Positions 15,955 through 24,578 of a DNA stretch of 64,000 bases are shown piece after piece. A model generated the notes under the pieces. That model ran no database searches. It was not told where the DNA came from and saw only the letters and a list, made by a program, of their open reading frames with translations. The translations under genes and the position numbers were made by a program. Source of the DNA: Neisseria perflava (lineage in GTDB: Bacteria; Pseudomonadota; Gammaproteobacteria; Burkholderiales; Neisseriaceae); the NCBI RefSeq assembly GCF_024170405.1, contig NZ_JALJYC010000003.1, positions 59,963-123,962 on the forward strand, given 5' to 3'. Numbering within the stretch: position 1 is the stretch's first letter; each line of letters opens with the position of its first letter.

Positions 15955-18318
15955 ATGCAATTTTCCTACTCATGGCTGAAAACCCAAGCCAATCCTAATC
16001 TTTCTGCCGACGAGTTGTCGCATTTGCTGACCATGTCCGGTTTGGAAGTCGAAGAAACCGAAACCGCCGCGCCTGCGTTTAGCGGCGTGGTGGTGGCGGA
16101 AGTGAAATCGGTGGAAAAACACCCCGATGCCGACCGCTTGAATGTGACCCAAGTCGATGCAGGTACGGGCGAGCTGGTGCAGATTGTCTGCGGCGCACCG
16201 AATGTGAAACCGGGCATTAAAGTGCCGTGTTCCTTGCCGGGCGCGGTGTTACCAGGCAATTTCAAAATCAAGCCGACCAAAATGCGCGGCGTGCCGTCCA
16301 ACGGCATGCTGTGTTCCACTGATGAGCTGGGTCTGCCTGACGACGGTGTGAACGGCCTGCATATTTTGCCGGACGACGCGCCTGTCGGTCAGGATATCCG
16401 TGAGTATTTGGATTTGGACGATGCTGTCTTTACTTTGAAAATTACGCCTAACCGTGCCGACTGTTTGAGCATTAAAGGCATTGCCCGCGAAGTATCGGCG
16501 CTGACCCAGTGCGGCGTGAAATTTCCGCAAATTCAGACGGCCTCCGTTACCTCCGGTAAGACTCAAGCCGTGCGCATTGACGCGCCGGAAGACTGCGGCC
16601 GCTTTATCAGTCGTGTGATTGAAGGCGTGAACGCGCAGACAGTGTCACCGGATTGGCTGGTGCAGCGTTTGGCGCGCAGCGGTATCCGCAGCGTTTCGGC
16701 ATTGGTGGACATCGGCAATTATGTGATGTTGGAAATCGGCCAGCCCATGCATGTATTTGACGCAGATAAAATTCACGGCAGCCTGATTGTGCGCCGTGCG
16801 GTTGAAGGCGAAGAGCTGGTTTGTTTGAACGAGAAAACCGTTACCCTGTCAGCTAATACGCTGGTGATTGCGGATGAACAAGGCGCATTGAGTATGGCCG
16901 GGCTGATGGGTGGAGAGAGCAGCGCCGTATCTGACGCGACGCAGAATATCGTGTTGGAAGCGGCTTGGTTTGCGCCGGAAATCATTGCCGGTAAATCGCG
17001 CCAATACGGTTTCGGTTCGGATTCTTCGTTCCGCTTCGAGCGCGGTGTGGACTACCGTTTGCAGGCCGATGCGATTGAACGCGCCACAGAGTTAGTGTTG
17101 CAGATTTGCGGCGGTGCGGCAGGCAAAATGGTTGAGGCCGTCGGAAAACTGCCTTCTGAACAACAGGTTGAAGTACGCTTAGCGCGTGTGGAAAAAGTGT
17201 TGGGCGTAAAAATCGACGCAGCGCAAGTGCAAACCATTTTGCAGCATTTGGGTTTGAACCCGGTAGAGACTGCCGAAGGCTTCCGCGTGACCGCGCCGAG
17301 CTTCCGTTTCGATATTGAAATCGAAGCCGATTTGATTGAAGAAATCGGCCGCGTATATGGCTATGAAAACATTCCGAACGACGAAACCAAAGGTCGTTTG
17401 AAAATGTTGGCTTTGCCGGAAAACCAACGCCCGCGTTTTGCCATCTATACCGAAATGGCGGCGCGCGGCTATCAGGAAGTGGTCAGCTACGCTTTTGTAG
17501 AGGAACAATGGGAGCAGGATTTTGCCGCTAATGCCAACCCTATCCGTCTGCAAAATCCGCTGGCGGCGCAATATGCGGTCATGCGCTCTTCTCTGGTCGG
17601 CAGCTTGATTGAGATTTTGCAAAACAACCTCAACCGCAAGCAGAACCGCGTGCGCGTATTTGAAATCGCGCGCGTGTTCAGCAAAGATTCAGACGGCACT
17701 TTTGTGCAAAAAGAACACATCGGCGGTCTGTGGTACGGTTCGGTCGTACCCGAGCAATGGGGTAAAAAAGCGCGTCATGCCGATTTTTACGACATCAAAG
17801 CCGATGTAGAAAATCTGTTGCGCGGCAAAGCGGTCAGCTTCGTCAAAGCCGAACATCCGGCCTTACACCCGGGGCGTACCGCCCAAGTGGTTTTAGACGG
17901 CCAAGTTGTCGGTTTTGTCGGCGAGCTGCACCCGAAATGGCTGCAAAAATATGACTTGCCGCAAGCGCCGCTGCTGTTTGAATTGGATATGGGTGCGGTA
18001 TTGGGTCGTGAAAAAACCGTTTACCGTCCGGTATCCAAATTCCAAGCTGCCCGCCGTGATTTGGCCTTTATCGTACCCGAAGCCATGACGCACGATACTT
18101 TGTTGGCTGCATTGAACGGCGCAGCCAACAAATTGGTACAAGAAGTCAGCGTGTTTGACGTGTATCGTGGCGCGGGTCTGCCGGAAGGCACGAAGAGCCT
18201 GGCCGTTAAAGTGATTCTGCAAGATATGCAGGCGACGCTGACCGATGAAGCCGTTGAGCCGCTGATGGCCAAATTGGTGGACACCGCTGCCGCCATTGGT
18301 GCGCAGTTGCGCGGTTAA
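15955..18318 (+). CDS. pheT: Phenylalanyl-tRNA synthetase beta chain
   Basis: 787 residues. Domains in order are an EMAP-type tRNA-binding domain (about 40-150, with NVTQVDAGTGELVQIVCGAPNV in two parts), the B3/B4 editing region, B5 and a catalytic-like core that has lost class II activity. A C-terminal ferredoxin-like anticodon-binding domain (about 695-787, with SKFQAARRDLAFIV) ends the protein. It edits Tyr-tRNA-Phe and binds the anticodon of the partner tRNA. Confidence 0.98.
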   Translation: MQFSYSWLKTQANPNLSADELSHLLTMSGLEVEETETAAPAFSGVVVAEVKSVEKHPDADRLNVTQVDAGTGELVQIVCGAPNVKPGIKVPCSLPGAVLPGNFKIKPTKMRGVPSNGMLCSTDELGLPDDGVNGLHILPDDAPVGQDIREYLDLDDAVFTLKITPNRADCLSIKGIAREVSALTQCGVKFPQIQTASVTSGKTQAVRIDAPEDCGRFISRVIEGVNAQTVSPDWLVQRLARSGIRSVSALVDIGNYVMLEIGQPMHVFDADKIHGSLIVRRAVEGEELVCLNEKTVTLSANTLVIADEQGALSMAGLMGGESSAVSDATQNIVLEAAWFAPEIIAGKSRQYGFGSDSSFRFERGVDYRLQADAIERATELVLQICGGAAGKMVEAVGKLPSEQQVEVRLARVEKVLGVKIDAAQVQTILQHLGLNPVETAEGFRVTAPSFRFDIEIEADLIEEIGRVYGYENIPNDETKGRLKMLALPENQRPRFAIYTEMAARGYQEVVSYAFVEEQWEQDFAANANPIRLQNPLAAQYAVMRSSLVGSLIEILQNNLNRKQNRVRVFEIARVFSKDSDGTFVQKEHIGGLWYGSVVPEQWGKKARHADFYDIKADVENLLRGKAVSFVKAEHPALHPGRTAQVVLDGQVVGFVGELHPKWLQKYDLPQAPLLFELDMGAVLGREKTVYRPVSKFQAARRDLAFIVPEAMTHDTLLAALNGAANKLVQEVSVFDVYRGAGLPEGTKSLAVKVILQDMQATLTDEAVEPLMAKLVDTAAAIGAQLRG

Positions 18319-18446
18319 ACCCGTTTTTAATACCGCCGGACTGAAAATCAGGCAAAGTGTGTCTTTGTCTGATTTTTCAGTTTGGTACTTGATTTTTAAG
18401 TAGAATTTAGTAATAATCTGCACCTGTTCAAACAGAAGGTAACAAC

Positions 18447-18749
18447 ATGACACTCACTAAAGCCGAGTTGGCCGATATTTTGGTTGATAAAGTCAGCAAC
18501 GTGACCAAAAACGATGCCAAAGAAATCGTCGAACTCTTTTTTGAAGAAATCCGTACCACATTGGCAAACGGCGAAGAAATCAAAATTTCCGGTTTCGGCA
18601 ATTTCCAATTGCGCGACAAACCGCAACGCCCCGGCCGCAACCCGAAAACCGGCGAAGAAGTCCCCATCAGCGCCCGCCGCGTGGTCACTTTCCATGCCAG
18701 CCAAAAGCTCAAAGGCATGGTGGAGCATTACTATGACAAACAACGCTAA
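18447..18749 (+). CDS. ihfA: Integration host factor alpha subunit
   Basis: 100 residues, the usual length. It has the HU/IHF fold with the DNA-contacting arm around KISGFGNFQLRDKPQRPGRNPKTGE and the intercalating Pro within RPGRNP. With IHF-beta, encoded elsewhere, it bends DNA sharply and shapes promoters and recombination complexes. It follows pheT as in many proteobacteria. The last 17 bases overlap the next gene in another frame. Confidence 0.97.
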   Translation: MTLTKAELADILVDKVSNVTKNDAKEIVELFFEEIRTTLANGEEIKISGFGNFQLRDKPQRPGRNPKTGEEVPISARRVVTFHASQKLKGMVEHYYDKQR

Positions 18750-19053
18750 TCCGACCATTCCGGCTAAACGCTATTTTTCATTGGACGAAGTGTGCCAACT
18801 GGTGCAAATCAGCCCGGCGCAATTTGCCCAATGGCAGCATGAAAACGGCGCAGTCATCGGTTATGGCGGCGACCGTTACACCCGTTCTGATGTGGTCAAG
18901 CTGTTGAAATTAAAAGATACGTTTGCGCCTTATATCGACGGCTTCAGCCAAGGCTCGGTAGATGCCAACGGTAATCCTGCCGCCGATGCGGAAGAAATCC
19001 GCGTCGGTTTGAAAAAAGTCTTGGCCGATTTGGAACAGACTTTGGCGCAATAA
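18733..19053 (+). CDS. MerR-like helix-turn-helix protein
   Basis: 106 residues from ATG 18733, overlapping the end of ihfA, so translation is probably coupled. The segment RYFSLDEVCQLVQISPAQFAQWQ resembles the winged-helix DNA-binding part of MerR proteins, and a short Asp/Glu-rich tail follows. There is no effector domain. The pheT-ihfA-MerR order is widespread in beta- and gamma-proteobacteria. Its target is unknown. Confidence 0.85.
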   Translation: MTNNANPTIPAKRYFSLDEVCQLVQISPAQFAQWQHENGAVIGYGGDRYTRSDVVKLLKLKDTFAPYIDGFSQGSVDANGNPAADAEEIRVGLKKVLADLEQTLAQ

Positions 19054-19083
19054 ATCATCTGCTTTAGGCGATGTTTGGTATAT

Positions 19084-19131
19084 AAGCAAAAGGCCGTCTG
19101 AAAATACCTATTTTCAGACGGCCTTTTGCTT
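19084..19131. terminator. Extended DUS hairpin terminator after the MerR-like gene
   Basis: AAGCAAAA plus DUS, a short loop, then the reverse DUS plus TTTTGCTT: a perfect stem of about 20 bp. Confidence 0.85.
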
Positions 19132-19204
19132 TGAGAGAAAAGTGTGAAAACCCATAAAAAGGACTTCTCAAAAACAGTAAAGCATAATATAATGCTTTCT
19201 TCGT

Positions 19205-19281
19205 CGGAGTGTGGCGCAGCCTGGTAGCGCACTTGCATGGGGTGCAAGGGGTCGAAGGTTCGAATCCTTTCACTCCGACCA
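19205..19281 (+). tRNA. tRNA-Pro (GGG)
   Basis: 77 bases with encoded CCA. Acceptor stem CGGAGTG/CACTCCG is perfect. The anticodon loop ATGGGGT in a CTTGC/GCAAG stem reads GGG. The T-arm GAAGGTTCGAATCCTTT is canonical. Confidence 0.97.
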
Positions 19282-19288
19282 AAATTGA

Positions 19289-19321
19289 AAGGCTTGGCAA
19301 TTTTTATTGCCAAGCCTTTTT
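19289..19321 (+). terminator. Rho-independent terminator after tRNA-Pro
   Basis: AGGCTTGGCAA - TTTTTA - TTGCCAAGCCT followed by TTTT, a perfect 11-bp stem. Confidence 0.92.
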
Positions 19322-19467
19322 CCATGTTTGGAAAAGCTGATTATTAACTGATGATTGCGTTATCGTAAAATTTCCGGCTTCTAAGTTTCGCGTCAACGGC
19401 TTTTTTTATACAGCGCAAACGCTTATGCTAAAATCGAATTCTGTTTTCAGACGGCCTTTCTATTGCT

Positions 19468-20820
19468 ATGTTTACTCCTGCCCGAAAATTAGCTGAACTT
19501 GTCCGCATTTTGGAGGAAAACGCCTATGTTTTTTCCGCCGATCCTGCGCAAGTAACCGAATCAGTGCGTTATGTAGAAGGCGCTCAGGAGCAGAAGTTAA
19601 TTCGCCGTGCCAAAATGATTGACCGCAATGGTACGCTTTGTCATGCATTGGAACGTGTACGTATCGGTTCGCTTTGGTTATGGATGGCCGCAGCCGCATT
19701 ATTGTTTGCCAGCGGTTTTTCCGGCACTTACCTGTTGATGGAAAATCAGGGTTTGAATTTTTTTCTGATTCTGTCGGGTGTATTGGGCATGAATACGGTC
19801 ATGCTGCTGGTGTGGTTGCTGGGTACGGTATTGCTGCGTGTCAAACCGGGGCGGTTGTTCAGCCCTCCGGTGACTTGGCTACGCAGTAAAGATCCGATTA
19901 ATCAAGCAGTTGTTCGGCTTTATGCAGAGGAATGGCGGCAGGCGTCGGCACGTTGGCGGATTGGCGCGGCGTCACACAGCTTATGGCTGGCGACTTTATC
20001 AGGAATGTTGGTATCGGTATTGTTGCTATTGCTGGTGCGGCAATATACGTTCAACTGGGAAAGTACGCTGTTGAGCAGCGCCACAACAGTGAGGGCGGTC
20101 GAATGGCTCGCTTGGCTGCCGGCCAAATTGAGTTTTCCCGTGCCGGACGCGGAAGCCGTGTTAAATGGCCGTCTGAACAGCAATGCCGCAGATGCCCGGC
20201 AGTGGGCGGGGCTACTGCTCGGCAGTATCATTTGCTATGGCATTTTGCCGCGTTTGGCCGCTTGGCTGGCCTGTAAAATTTTGCTCAAGGTCAAGCGCAG
20301 CCCGCTGCCGTTGGATAAGCCTTACTATCAAGCCATTTTGCGCACTTGGCAGACCCAAATCGTGGATGCCGATGACCATCAAGAAAGTATAGCGGCGGTT
20401 GCGCCGAAAATTGCCATCAGCGGCGCGCCTAAGTGGGCATTGATGTTGGAAACGCCGTGGCCGGATACGGCATGGTCTGTGCACGCGCTGGGGCAGGAGT
20501 GGCTGGATAAAGGCGTAGCCGACAGCCGCGATAGCGTGGCGCATTGGGAAAATGAATTGACTCGGCAGCCCGTGCAACTGCTGCTCGGTGTGCGTGCGGA
20601 TACCGTGCCTGATCGTGGCTTGTTGCGCCAGATTACCCGTTTGGCCGAAGCCGCGCAGGGCGGAGCGGTGGTGCAGCTGCTGACTGAACAAAATCTTTTA
20701 GACGGCATTACCGCGAATTTGCAACACTGGCAGCAGGCTTTGGGCGAACGCAATATTGCTTGGCTGAATCCGCCCAAAATCAGCCAGCAAATGCGGCAAC
20801 AAACGCAGCAGACCGTCTGA
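19468..20820 (+). CDS. DUF2868 domain membrane protein
   Basis: 450 residues. Hydrophobic helices lie at about 70-90, 98-122, 175-193 and 250-275 between basic loops, which predicts an inner-membrane protein. The C-terminal third (about 300-450) is soluble and contains an ISGAPKWALMLETPWPD segment that may be a nucleotide-binding-like fold. The gene is immediately upstream (15 bases) of a GTPase with DUF3482, a pairing conserved in proteobacteria. Its biochemical role is not known. Membrane anchoring of the GTPase is an inference. Confidence 0.85.
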   Translation: MFTPARKLAELVRILEENAYVFSADPAQVTESVRYVEGAQEQKLIRRAKMIDRNGTLCHALERVRIGSLWLWMAAAALLFASGFSGTYLLMENQGLNFFLILSGVLGMNTVMLLVWLLGTVLLRVKPGRLFSPPVTWLRSKDPINQAVVRLYAEEWRQASARWRIGAASHSLWLATLSGMLVSVLLLLLVRQYTFNWESTLLSSATTVRAVEWLAWLPAKLSFPVPDAEAVLNGRLNSNAADARQWAGLLLGSIICYGILPRLAAWLACKILLKVKRSPLPLDKPYYQAILRTWQTQIVDADDHQESIAAVAPKIAISGAPKWALMLETPWPDTAWSVHALGQEWLDKGVADSRDSVAHWENELTRQPVQLLLGVRADTVPDRGLLRQITRLAEAAQGGAVVQLLTEQNLLDGITANLQHWQQALGERNIAWLNPPKISQQMRQQTQQTV

Positions 20821-20835
20821 AAAGCGAAATATGAA

Positions 20836-22179
20836 ATGATTACGCAACGTCCCTTATCCCTCGCCGTAGTCGGCCATACCAATACCGGTAAAACCTCGCT
20901 GTTGCGCACTTTATTGCGCGACAGTACCTTCGGTGAAGTCAAAAACGCACCTTCGACCACCCGCCATGTAGAGCAGGCAGCCGTGACCGATGGCAGCGAT
21001 ACGCTGGTGTATCTGTATGACACGCCCGGTTTAGAAGACGCAGGCGGTGTATTGGATTGGCTGGAGCAGAATACCTCTGCGCGTTCAGACGGCATTGAGC
21101 GTTTGCAACAATTTCTTGATAGCGAAGCGGCTGCAAGCGATTTTAATCAAGAGGCCAAAGTATTGCGCCAACTGTTGCAAAGCGATATGGCATTGTATGT
21201 GGTGGATGCGCGCGAGCCGGTGTTAAACAAATATAAAGATGAATTGACGGTGTTGTCATGGTGCGCCAAGCCGGTCATGCCGGTATTCAATTTTACCGGC
21301 GGACAGGATTTGACTGAGTGGGTTACCATGCTGGCACGCCGCAGTTTGCATGTGTACAGCGGTTTCGACACGGTTGCCTTTGATTTTGATGGTGAAATCC
21401 GGTTGTGGGACAACTTGGCGACCATGCTGCCCGAGCGCACGACGCTTGACCGGCTGATAAACATGCGCCGTTGCGAATGGCAGCAGTTGGATAAAGAAGC
21501 GCGATATGAAATTGCCGGTTTTTTATTGGACGTGGCCGCTTATAAGCAGGAAATCGACGAAGACGAACCATCCGAGCCGGTTTTGCAAAGTATGCAGGAT
21601 TCCGTGCGCCAGCTTGAGCGGCAGTTGCAACAGCAGCTGTTTCAGCTGTATTGTTTTTACCACAATGAAATCGACAGCACGGATTGGGCGCTGAAAACCT
21701 TTGAACAAGACCCGTTTGACAGCGATTTATTGTTGCAATACGGTATCCGCACCGGTACCGGCGCGGCAACGGGCGCTTTAATCGGGCTGGGGATAGACAT
21801 TGCCACGCTGGGCGGATCGCTTGGCTTGGGCACTGCCATCGGCGGTATCTTGGGCGGTGTTTTACCTAATGTACACGATATTTCCGACAAAATTTCCGGC
21901 AAGAAAACCCTGCATATTGATGCCGAAACCCTGACGCTGCTTGCTGCCCGCACTTTGGACTTATTGCAGGCATTACAAACGCGAGGCCATGCAGCGCAAT
22001 CGCCGGTTCGTTTGAATAGCGGTAAAGTGCCGTGGCAGCCTGCCAAATTGCCGTCTGAATTGAATAAAGCGCGTAACCAGTGGAAATGGTCATCGCTGAA
22101 TACCCATTTGCCCGAGACCAGCCGTAAAGAACGGGAAACTGCAACAGATAGTTTGATGGAACGGTTAAAAAAGAACTAA
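20836..22179 (+). CDS. GTPase with C-terminal DUF3482
   Basis: 447 residues. The N-terminal Ras-like GTPase domain shows G1 GHTNTGKTSLL (about 12-22), a switch region Thr in STTRHVE, and G3 DTPGLED (about 61-67). The candidate G4 is degenerate (PVFNFTGGQD rather than NKxD), as often in this family. A glycine-rich hydrophobic stretch, TGALIGLGIDIATLGGSLG (about 315-335), suggests contact with the membrane. It is paired with the DUF2868 gene. Of two ATGs close together, only the second (20836) is open. Confidence 0.88.
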   Translation: MITQRPLSLAVVGHTNTGKTSLLRTLLRDSTFGEVKNAPSTTRHVEQAAVTDGSDTLVYLYDTPGLEDAGGVLDWLEQNTSARSDGIERLQQFLDSEAAASDFNQEAKVLRQLLQSDMALYVVDAREPVLNKYKDELTVLSWCAKPVMPVFNFTGGQDLTEWVTMLARRSLHVYSGFDTVAFDFDGEIRLWDNLATMLPERTTLDRLINMRRCEWQQLDKEARYEIAGFLLDVAAYKQEIDEDEPSEPVLQSMQDSVRQLERQLQQQLFQLYCFYHNEIDSTDWALKTFEQDPFDSDLLLQYGIRTGTGAATGALIGLGIDIATLGGSLGLGTAIGGILGGVLPNVHDISDKISGKKTLHIDAETLTLLAARTLDLLQALQTRGHAAQSPVRLNSGKVPWQPAKLPSELNKARNQWKWSSLNTHLPETSRKERETATDSLMERLKKN

Positions 22180-22305
22180 TTTGAAGAAATTTTGAGTTGG
22201 AATTCAGTATTATTTTTCTTTTTTGAAAAATAAATGTCTATGAAAATTGAGATGAAGAAAAATGTTGTTTTTTGACCAAAATCTTGAAAATTTCAAAGAA
22301 TACGG

Positions 22306-22334
22306 TTGACTACGGCAACTGATTGGCACATAAT
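22306..22334 (+). promoter_or_regulatory. Promoter of tandem sRNA 1
   Basis: TTGACT (22306-22311), 17 bp, CATAAT (22329-22334). It is the same architecture as the promoter of the second copy. Confidence 0.8.
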
Positions 22335-22340
22335 GAAGTC

Positions 22341-22428
22341 GTTGAGTTGCTTGAAGCAGCTTGATTTTTCTCCTCTATTTCTCCTTTGTAGACTTGGCGC
22401 ATATCCGAAACGATATGCGCGTTTTTTT
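22341..22428 (+). ncRNA. Sibling small RNA 1 (NmsR/RcoF type)
   Basis: A non-coding unit of about 88 bases: sigma70 promoter, a pyrimidine-rich single-stranded block at 22367-22398 containing CTCCTCTATTTCTCCTTT, and a rho-independent terminator. The terminator stem is GCGCATATC/GATATGCGC (22397-22420) followed by T7. The block is identical over 32 bases to that of the neighbouring copy and is complementary to Shine-Dalgarno sequences. This matches the sibling sRNAs NmsR (meningococcus) and RcoF (gonococcus), which with Hfq repress TCA-cycle and related mRNAs. Identity is inferred from architecture. The ends are approximate. Confidence 0.8.
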
Positions 22429-22567
22429 ATGTTTTTGGTTTTGGTCTAAATTCTAAAAAATCTCATAGCGAAGGCATGCAAATATGGGCAGCAGGATTTA
22501 GAAAAGAAATTAAACTACATTTAAAATGTGTTAATTTATGAATTAAGAAATTTTACAAGAAAAATGC

Positions 22568-22596
22568 TTGCAAGTTCGGGCTGATTGGCGCATAAT
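22568..22596 (+). promoter_or_regulatory. Promoter of tandem sRNA 2
   Basis: TTGCAA (22568-22573), 17 bp, CATAAT (22591-22596). The sequence GATTGGC just before the -10 is shared with copy 1 (CTGATTGGC in both). Confidence 0.8.
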
Positions 22597-22602
22597 TCAT
22601 TC

Positions 22603-22694
22603 CGTTAGCTGGTTCGAGTAGTCAGTTAATAGTTTCTCCTCTATTTCTCCTTTGTAGACTTGGCACACATTCTAACGAATGTGTGCATTTTTTT
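22603..22694 (+). ncRNA. Sibling small RNA 2 (NmsR/RcoF type)
   Basis: Second copy about 260 bases downstream, with the identical 32-base block at 22633-22664. Its terminator stem is different in sequence but equivalent: GCACACATTC/GAATGTGTGC (22663-22686) with a T-rich tail. Conservation of the target-binding block against divergence of the 5' part and the terminator is the pattern expected of functionally redundant sibling sRNAs. Apart from these two units, the 630-base gap 22180-22809 has no visible gene. Confidence 0.8.
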
Positions 22695-22733
22695 GCCTTT
22701 CGTTTGCGCATACATTGAAAAGCAGAGATATAG

Positions 22734-22772
22734 AAAGGCCGTCTGAAAGATAATAACATTCAGACGGCCTTT
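22734..22772. terminator. DUS inverted-pair terminator after rph
   Basis: AAAGG...CCTTT hairpin formed by two DUS. It lies 38 bases beyond the rph stop on the minus strand. Confidence 0.75.
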
Positions 22773-22809
22773 GCGTTGCTGATTATTGGGTGTGATTGTG
22801 GTTCGGGTG

Positions 22810-23532
22810 TTATTCGGCTAAAGCCTGCTGCTGATAGGCCAATAGTTCGCCGATTCCTTTTTGTCCCAAAGCGACCAATTTACCCAATTCTTCCAATGAG
22901 AAAGGTGCGCCTTCTGCTGTGCCTTGGATTTCAATGATTTTGCCTGATGCGGTTATAACGATGTTGACATCGCTGTCGCAGCCGGAGTCTTCCGGATAAT
23001 CCAAATCCAACAGCGGCACGCCGCCAACCACGCCGACGGATACGGCGGCCACGGCTTCGCGGACGGGATTTTCGCTAATCAGGCCGTCTGAAATTAATTT
23101 GTTGGCCGCCAGTTGCAGGGCGACGAATGCGCCGGTAATGGAGGCGGTGCGCGTGCCGCCGTCGGCTTGGATGACGTCGCAGTCAATCAGAATTTGGCGT
23201 TCGCCCAGTTTTTGCATATCCACTACGGCGCGCAGGGAGCGGCCGATTAAGCGCTGGATTTCTTGGGTACGGCCGGACTGCTTGCCCGCAGCGGCTTCGC
23301 GGCGCATGCGCGAGGCGGTGGAGGCGGGCAGCATGCCGTATTCTGCCGTTACCCAACCTTGCGCTTTGCCGCGCAGAAACGGCGGTACGTTTTCGTCAAC
23401 CGAGGCGGTGCAGATGACTTTGGTATTGCCGCATTCAATCAGGCAGGATCCGTCGGCGTGGGGCAGGAAATGCGGAGTAATTTTGATGTTGCGCAGGCTG
23501 TCGGCGGCGCGGGAAGTGCGGGTGTAGCTCAT
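22810..23532 (-). CDS. rph: Ribonuclease PH
   Basis: 240 residues, full length. Family landmarks are the phosphate-binding RQIQRLIGRSLR-like segment (here TQEIQRLIGRSLRAVVD), VIQADGGTRTASITGAFVAL, and DLDYPEDSGCDSDVNIV. It trims tRNA 3' ends by phosphorolysis. It is divergent from yicC, the same neighbour as in E. coli, with a 95-base shared promoter region. Confidence 0.97.
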   Translation of the reverse strand: MSYTRTSRAADSLRNIKITPHFLPHADGSCLIECGNTKVICTASVDENVPPFLRGKAQGWVTAEYGMLPASTASRMRREAAAGKQSGRTQEIQRLIGRSLRAVVDMQKLGERQILIDCDVIQADGGTRTASITGAFVALQLAANKLISDGLISENPVREAVAAVSVGVVGGVPLLDLDYPEDSGCDSDVNIVITASGKIIEIQGTAEGAPFSLEELGKLVALGQKGIGELLAYQQQALAE

Positions 23533-23627
23533 GAGGAACTCCTTAATTTTTTAACGGACGGATTATATCATGCGCGGATGTGGTATATTTTCGGGGTTAT
23601 CACTCGTATTTTAAAACGGAGTCAAAC

Positions 23628-24500
23628 ATGAGCATTAAAAGTATGACCGGTTTTGCTAATGTTGCCGGCGAATGCGGCAGCAAACGCATTAATTTGGAAA
23701 TCCGTGCGGTCAACCACCGCTATTTGGATGTGCAATTCCGTATGCCGGAAGATTTGCGCCATTTGGAAGGTGCGTTGCGCGAGCAAATTGCAGCGGCGGC
23801 GGCGCGGGGTAAATTGGAGTGCCGCATTCAGGTACAAGACATCGCGCAAGGCGGGCAGAGCTTGGCGGTGAATCAGGATTTGGTGGCGCAACTGGCGCAG
23901 CTAAACAAGCAATGGCGCAAGCAGCACGGCGATTTGGGCAAGTTGGGCGTGGCGGATATTTTGAAATTTCCCGGCGTGCTGGCCAGCCAAAATGAAGACG
24001 GCGAAACCTTTGCCAAAACGGTGCAGGCTTTGCTGTCGCAGGCTTTACAGGATTTTGGCGCAGCCCGTCAGCGCGAAGGCCGCAAGCTGGCCGAGCATTT
24101 GCTGGAACGCTTGGCAGCGATGGAAGTCATCATCGATACTTTGAAAGAGCAGTTCCCCGCGCTGTTGCAGGCGCATATGGATAAGGTGCGCAGCCGCTTG
24201 GCGGAGGCGGTGGGTAATATTGATAATGACCGTTTGCAGCAGGAATTTGCTCTGTTTATCCAAAAATCTGATGTGGATGAAGAATTTAGCCGACTGCGCA
24301 CGCATATTGCGGAAGTGCGCCGCATTGTCAATGAAGGCAAAGGCAGCGCGGGTAAGCGTTTGGACTTTTTAATGCAGGAGCTTAACCGCGAGGCCAATAC
24401 CTTGGGCAGTAAAGCGATTGCGGCGGAATGCACTCAGGCTTCGGTAGAGTTGAAAGTATTAATCGAGCAAATGCGCGAGCAGGTGCAGAATATCGAGTAG
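23628..24500 (+). CDS. yicC: YicC-family endoribonuclease
   Basis: 290 residues from ATG 23628, the start of the conserved MSIKSMTGFA. The N-terminal YicC_N domain (about 1-155, with NHRYLDVQFRMPE) and the C-terminal DUF1732 domain with GKRLDFLMQELNREANTLGSKA are both complete. E. coli YicC is an RNA-degrading protein linked to sRNA turnover. In this window it lies 1 kb from the two sibling sRNAs, but no functional link can be drawn from that. Confidence 0.95.
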   Translation: MSIKSMTGFANVAGECGSKRINLEIRAVNHRYLDVQFRMPEDLRHLEGALREQIAAAAARGKLECRIQVQDIAQGGQSLAVNQDLVAQLAQLNKQWRKQHGDLGKLGVADILKFPGVLASQNEDGETFAKTVQALLSQALQDFGAARQREGRKLAEHLLERLAAMEVIIDTLKEQFPALLQAHMDKVRSRLAEAVGNIDNDRLQQEFALFIQKSDVDEEFSRLRTHIAEVRRIVNEGKGSAGKRLDFLMQELNREANTLGSKAIAAECTQASVELKVLIEQMREQVQNIE

Positions 24501-24525
24501 TCTTGCCCGGCTCTTTTCATGAATC

Positions 24526-24563
24526 AAGGCCGTCTGAAAACGATAGTGTTTTCAGACGGCCTT
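24526..24563. terminator. DUS inverted-pair terminator between yicC and the histidine kinase
   Basis: AAGG...CCTT hairpin of two DUS in a convergent gap, able to end both transcripts. Confidence 0.78.
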
Positions 24564-24578
24564 GGTGTTTTGCAAACA

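Noticed and set aside
22367..22664. Repeated block in the rph-GTPase gap as a start of a CRISPR array
   Set aside because: Only two copies 266 bases apart, each inside a promoter-terminator unit. Nothing else in the window looks like a CRISPR array or cas gene.
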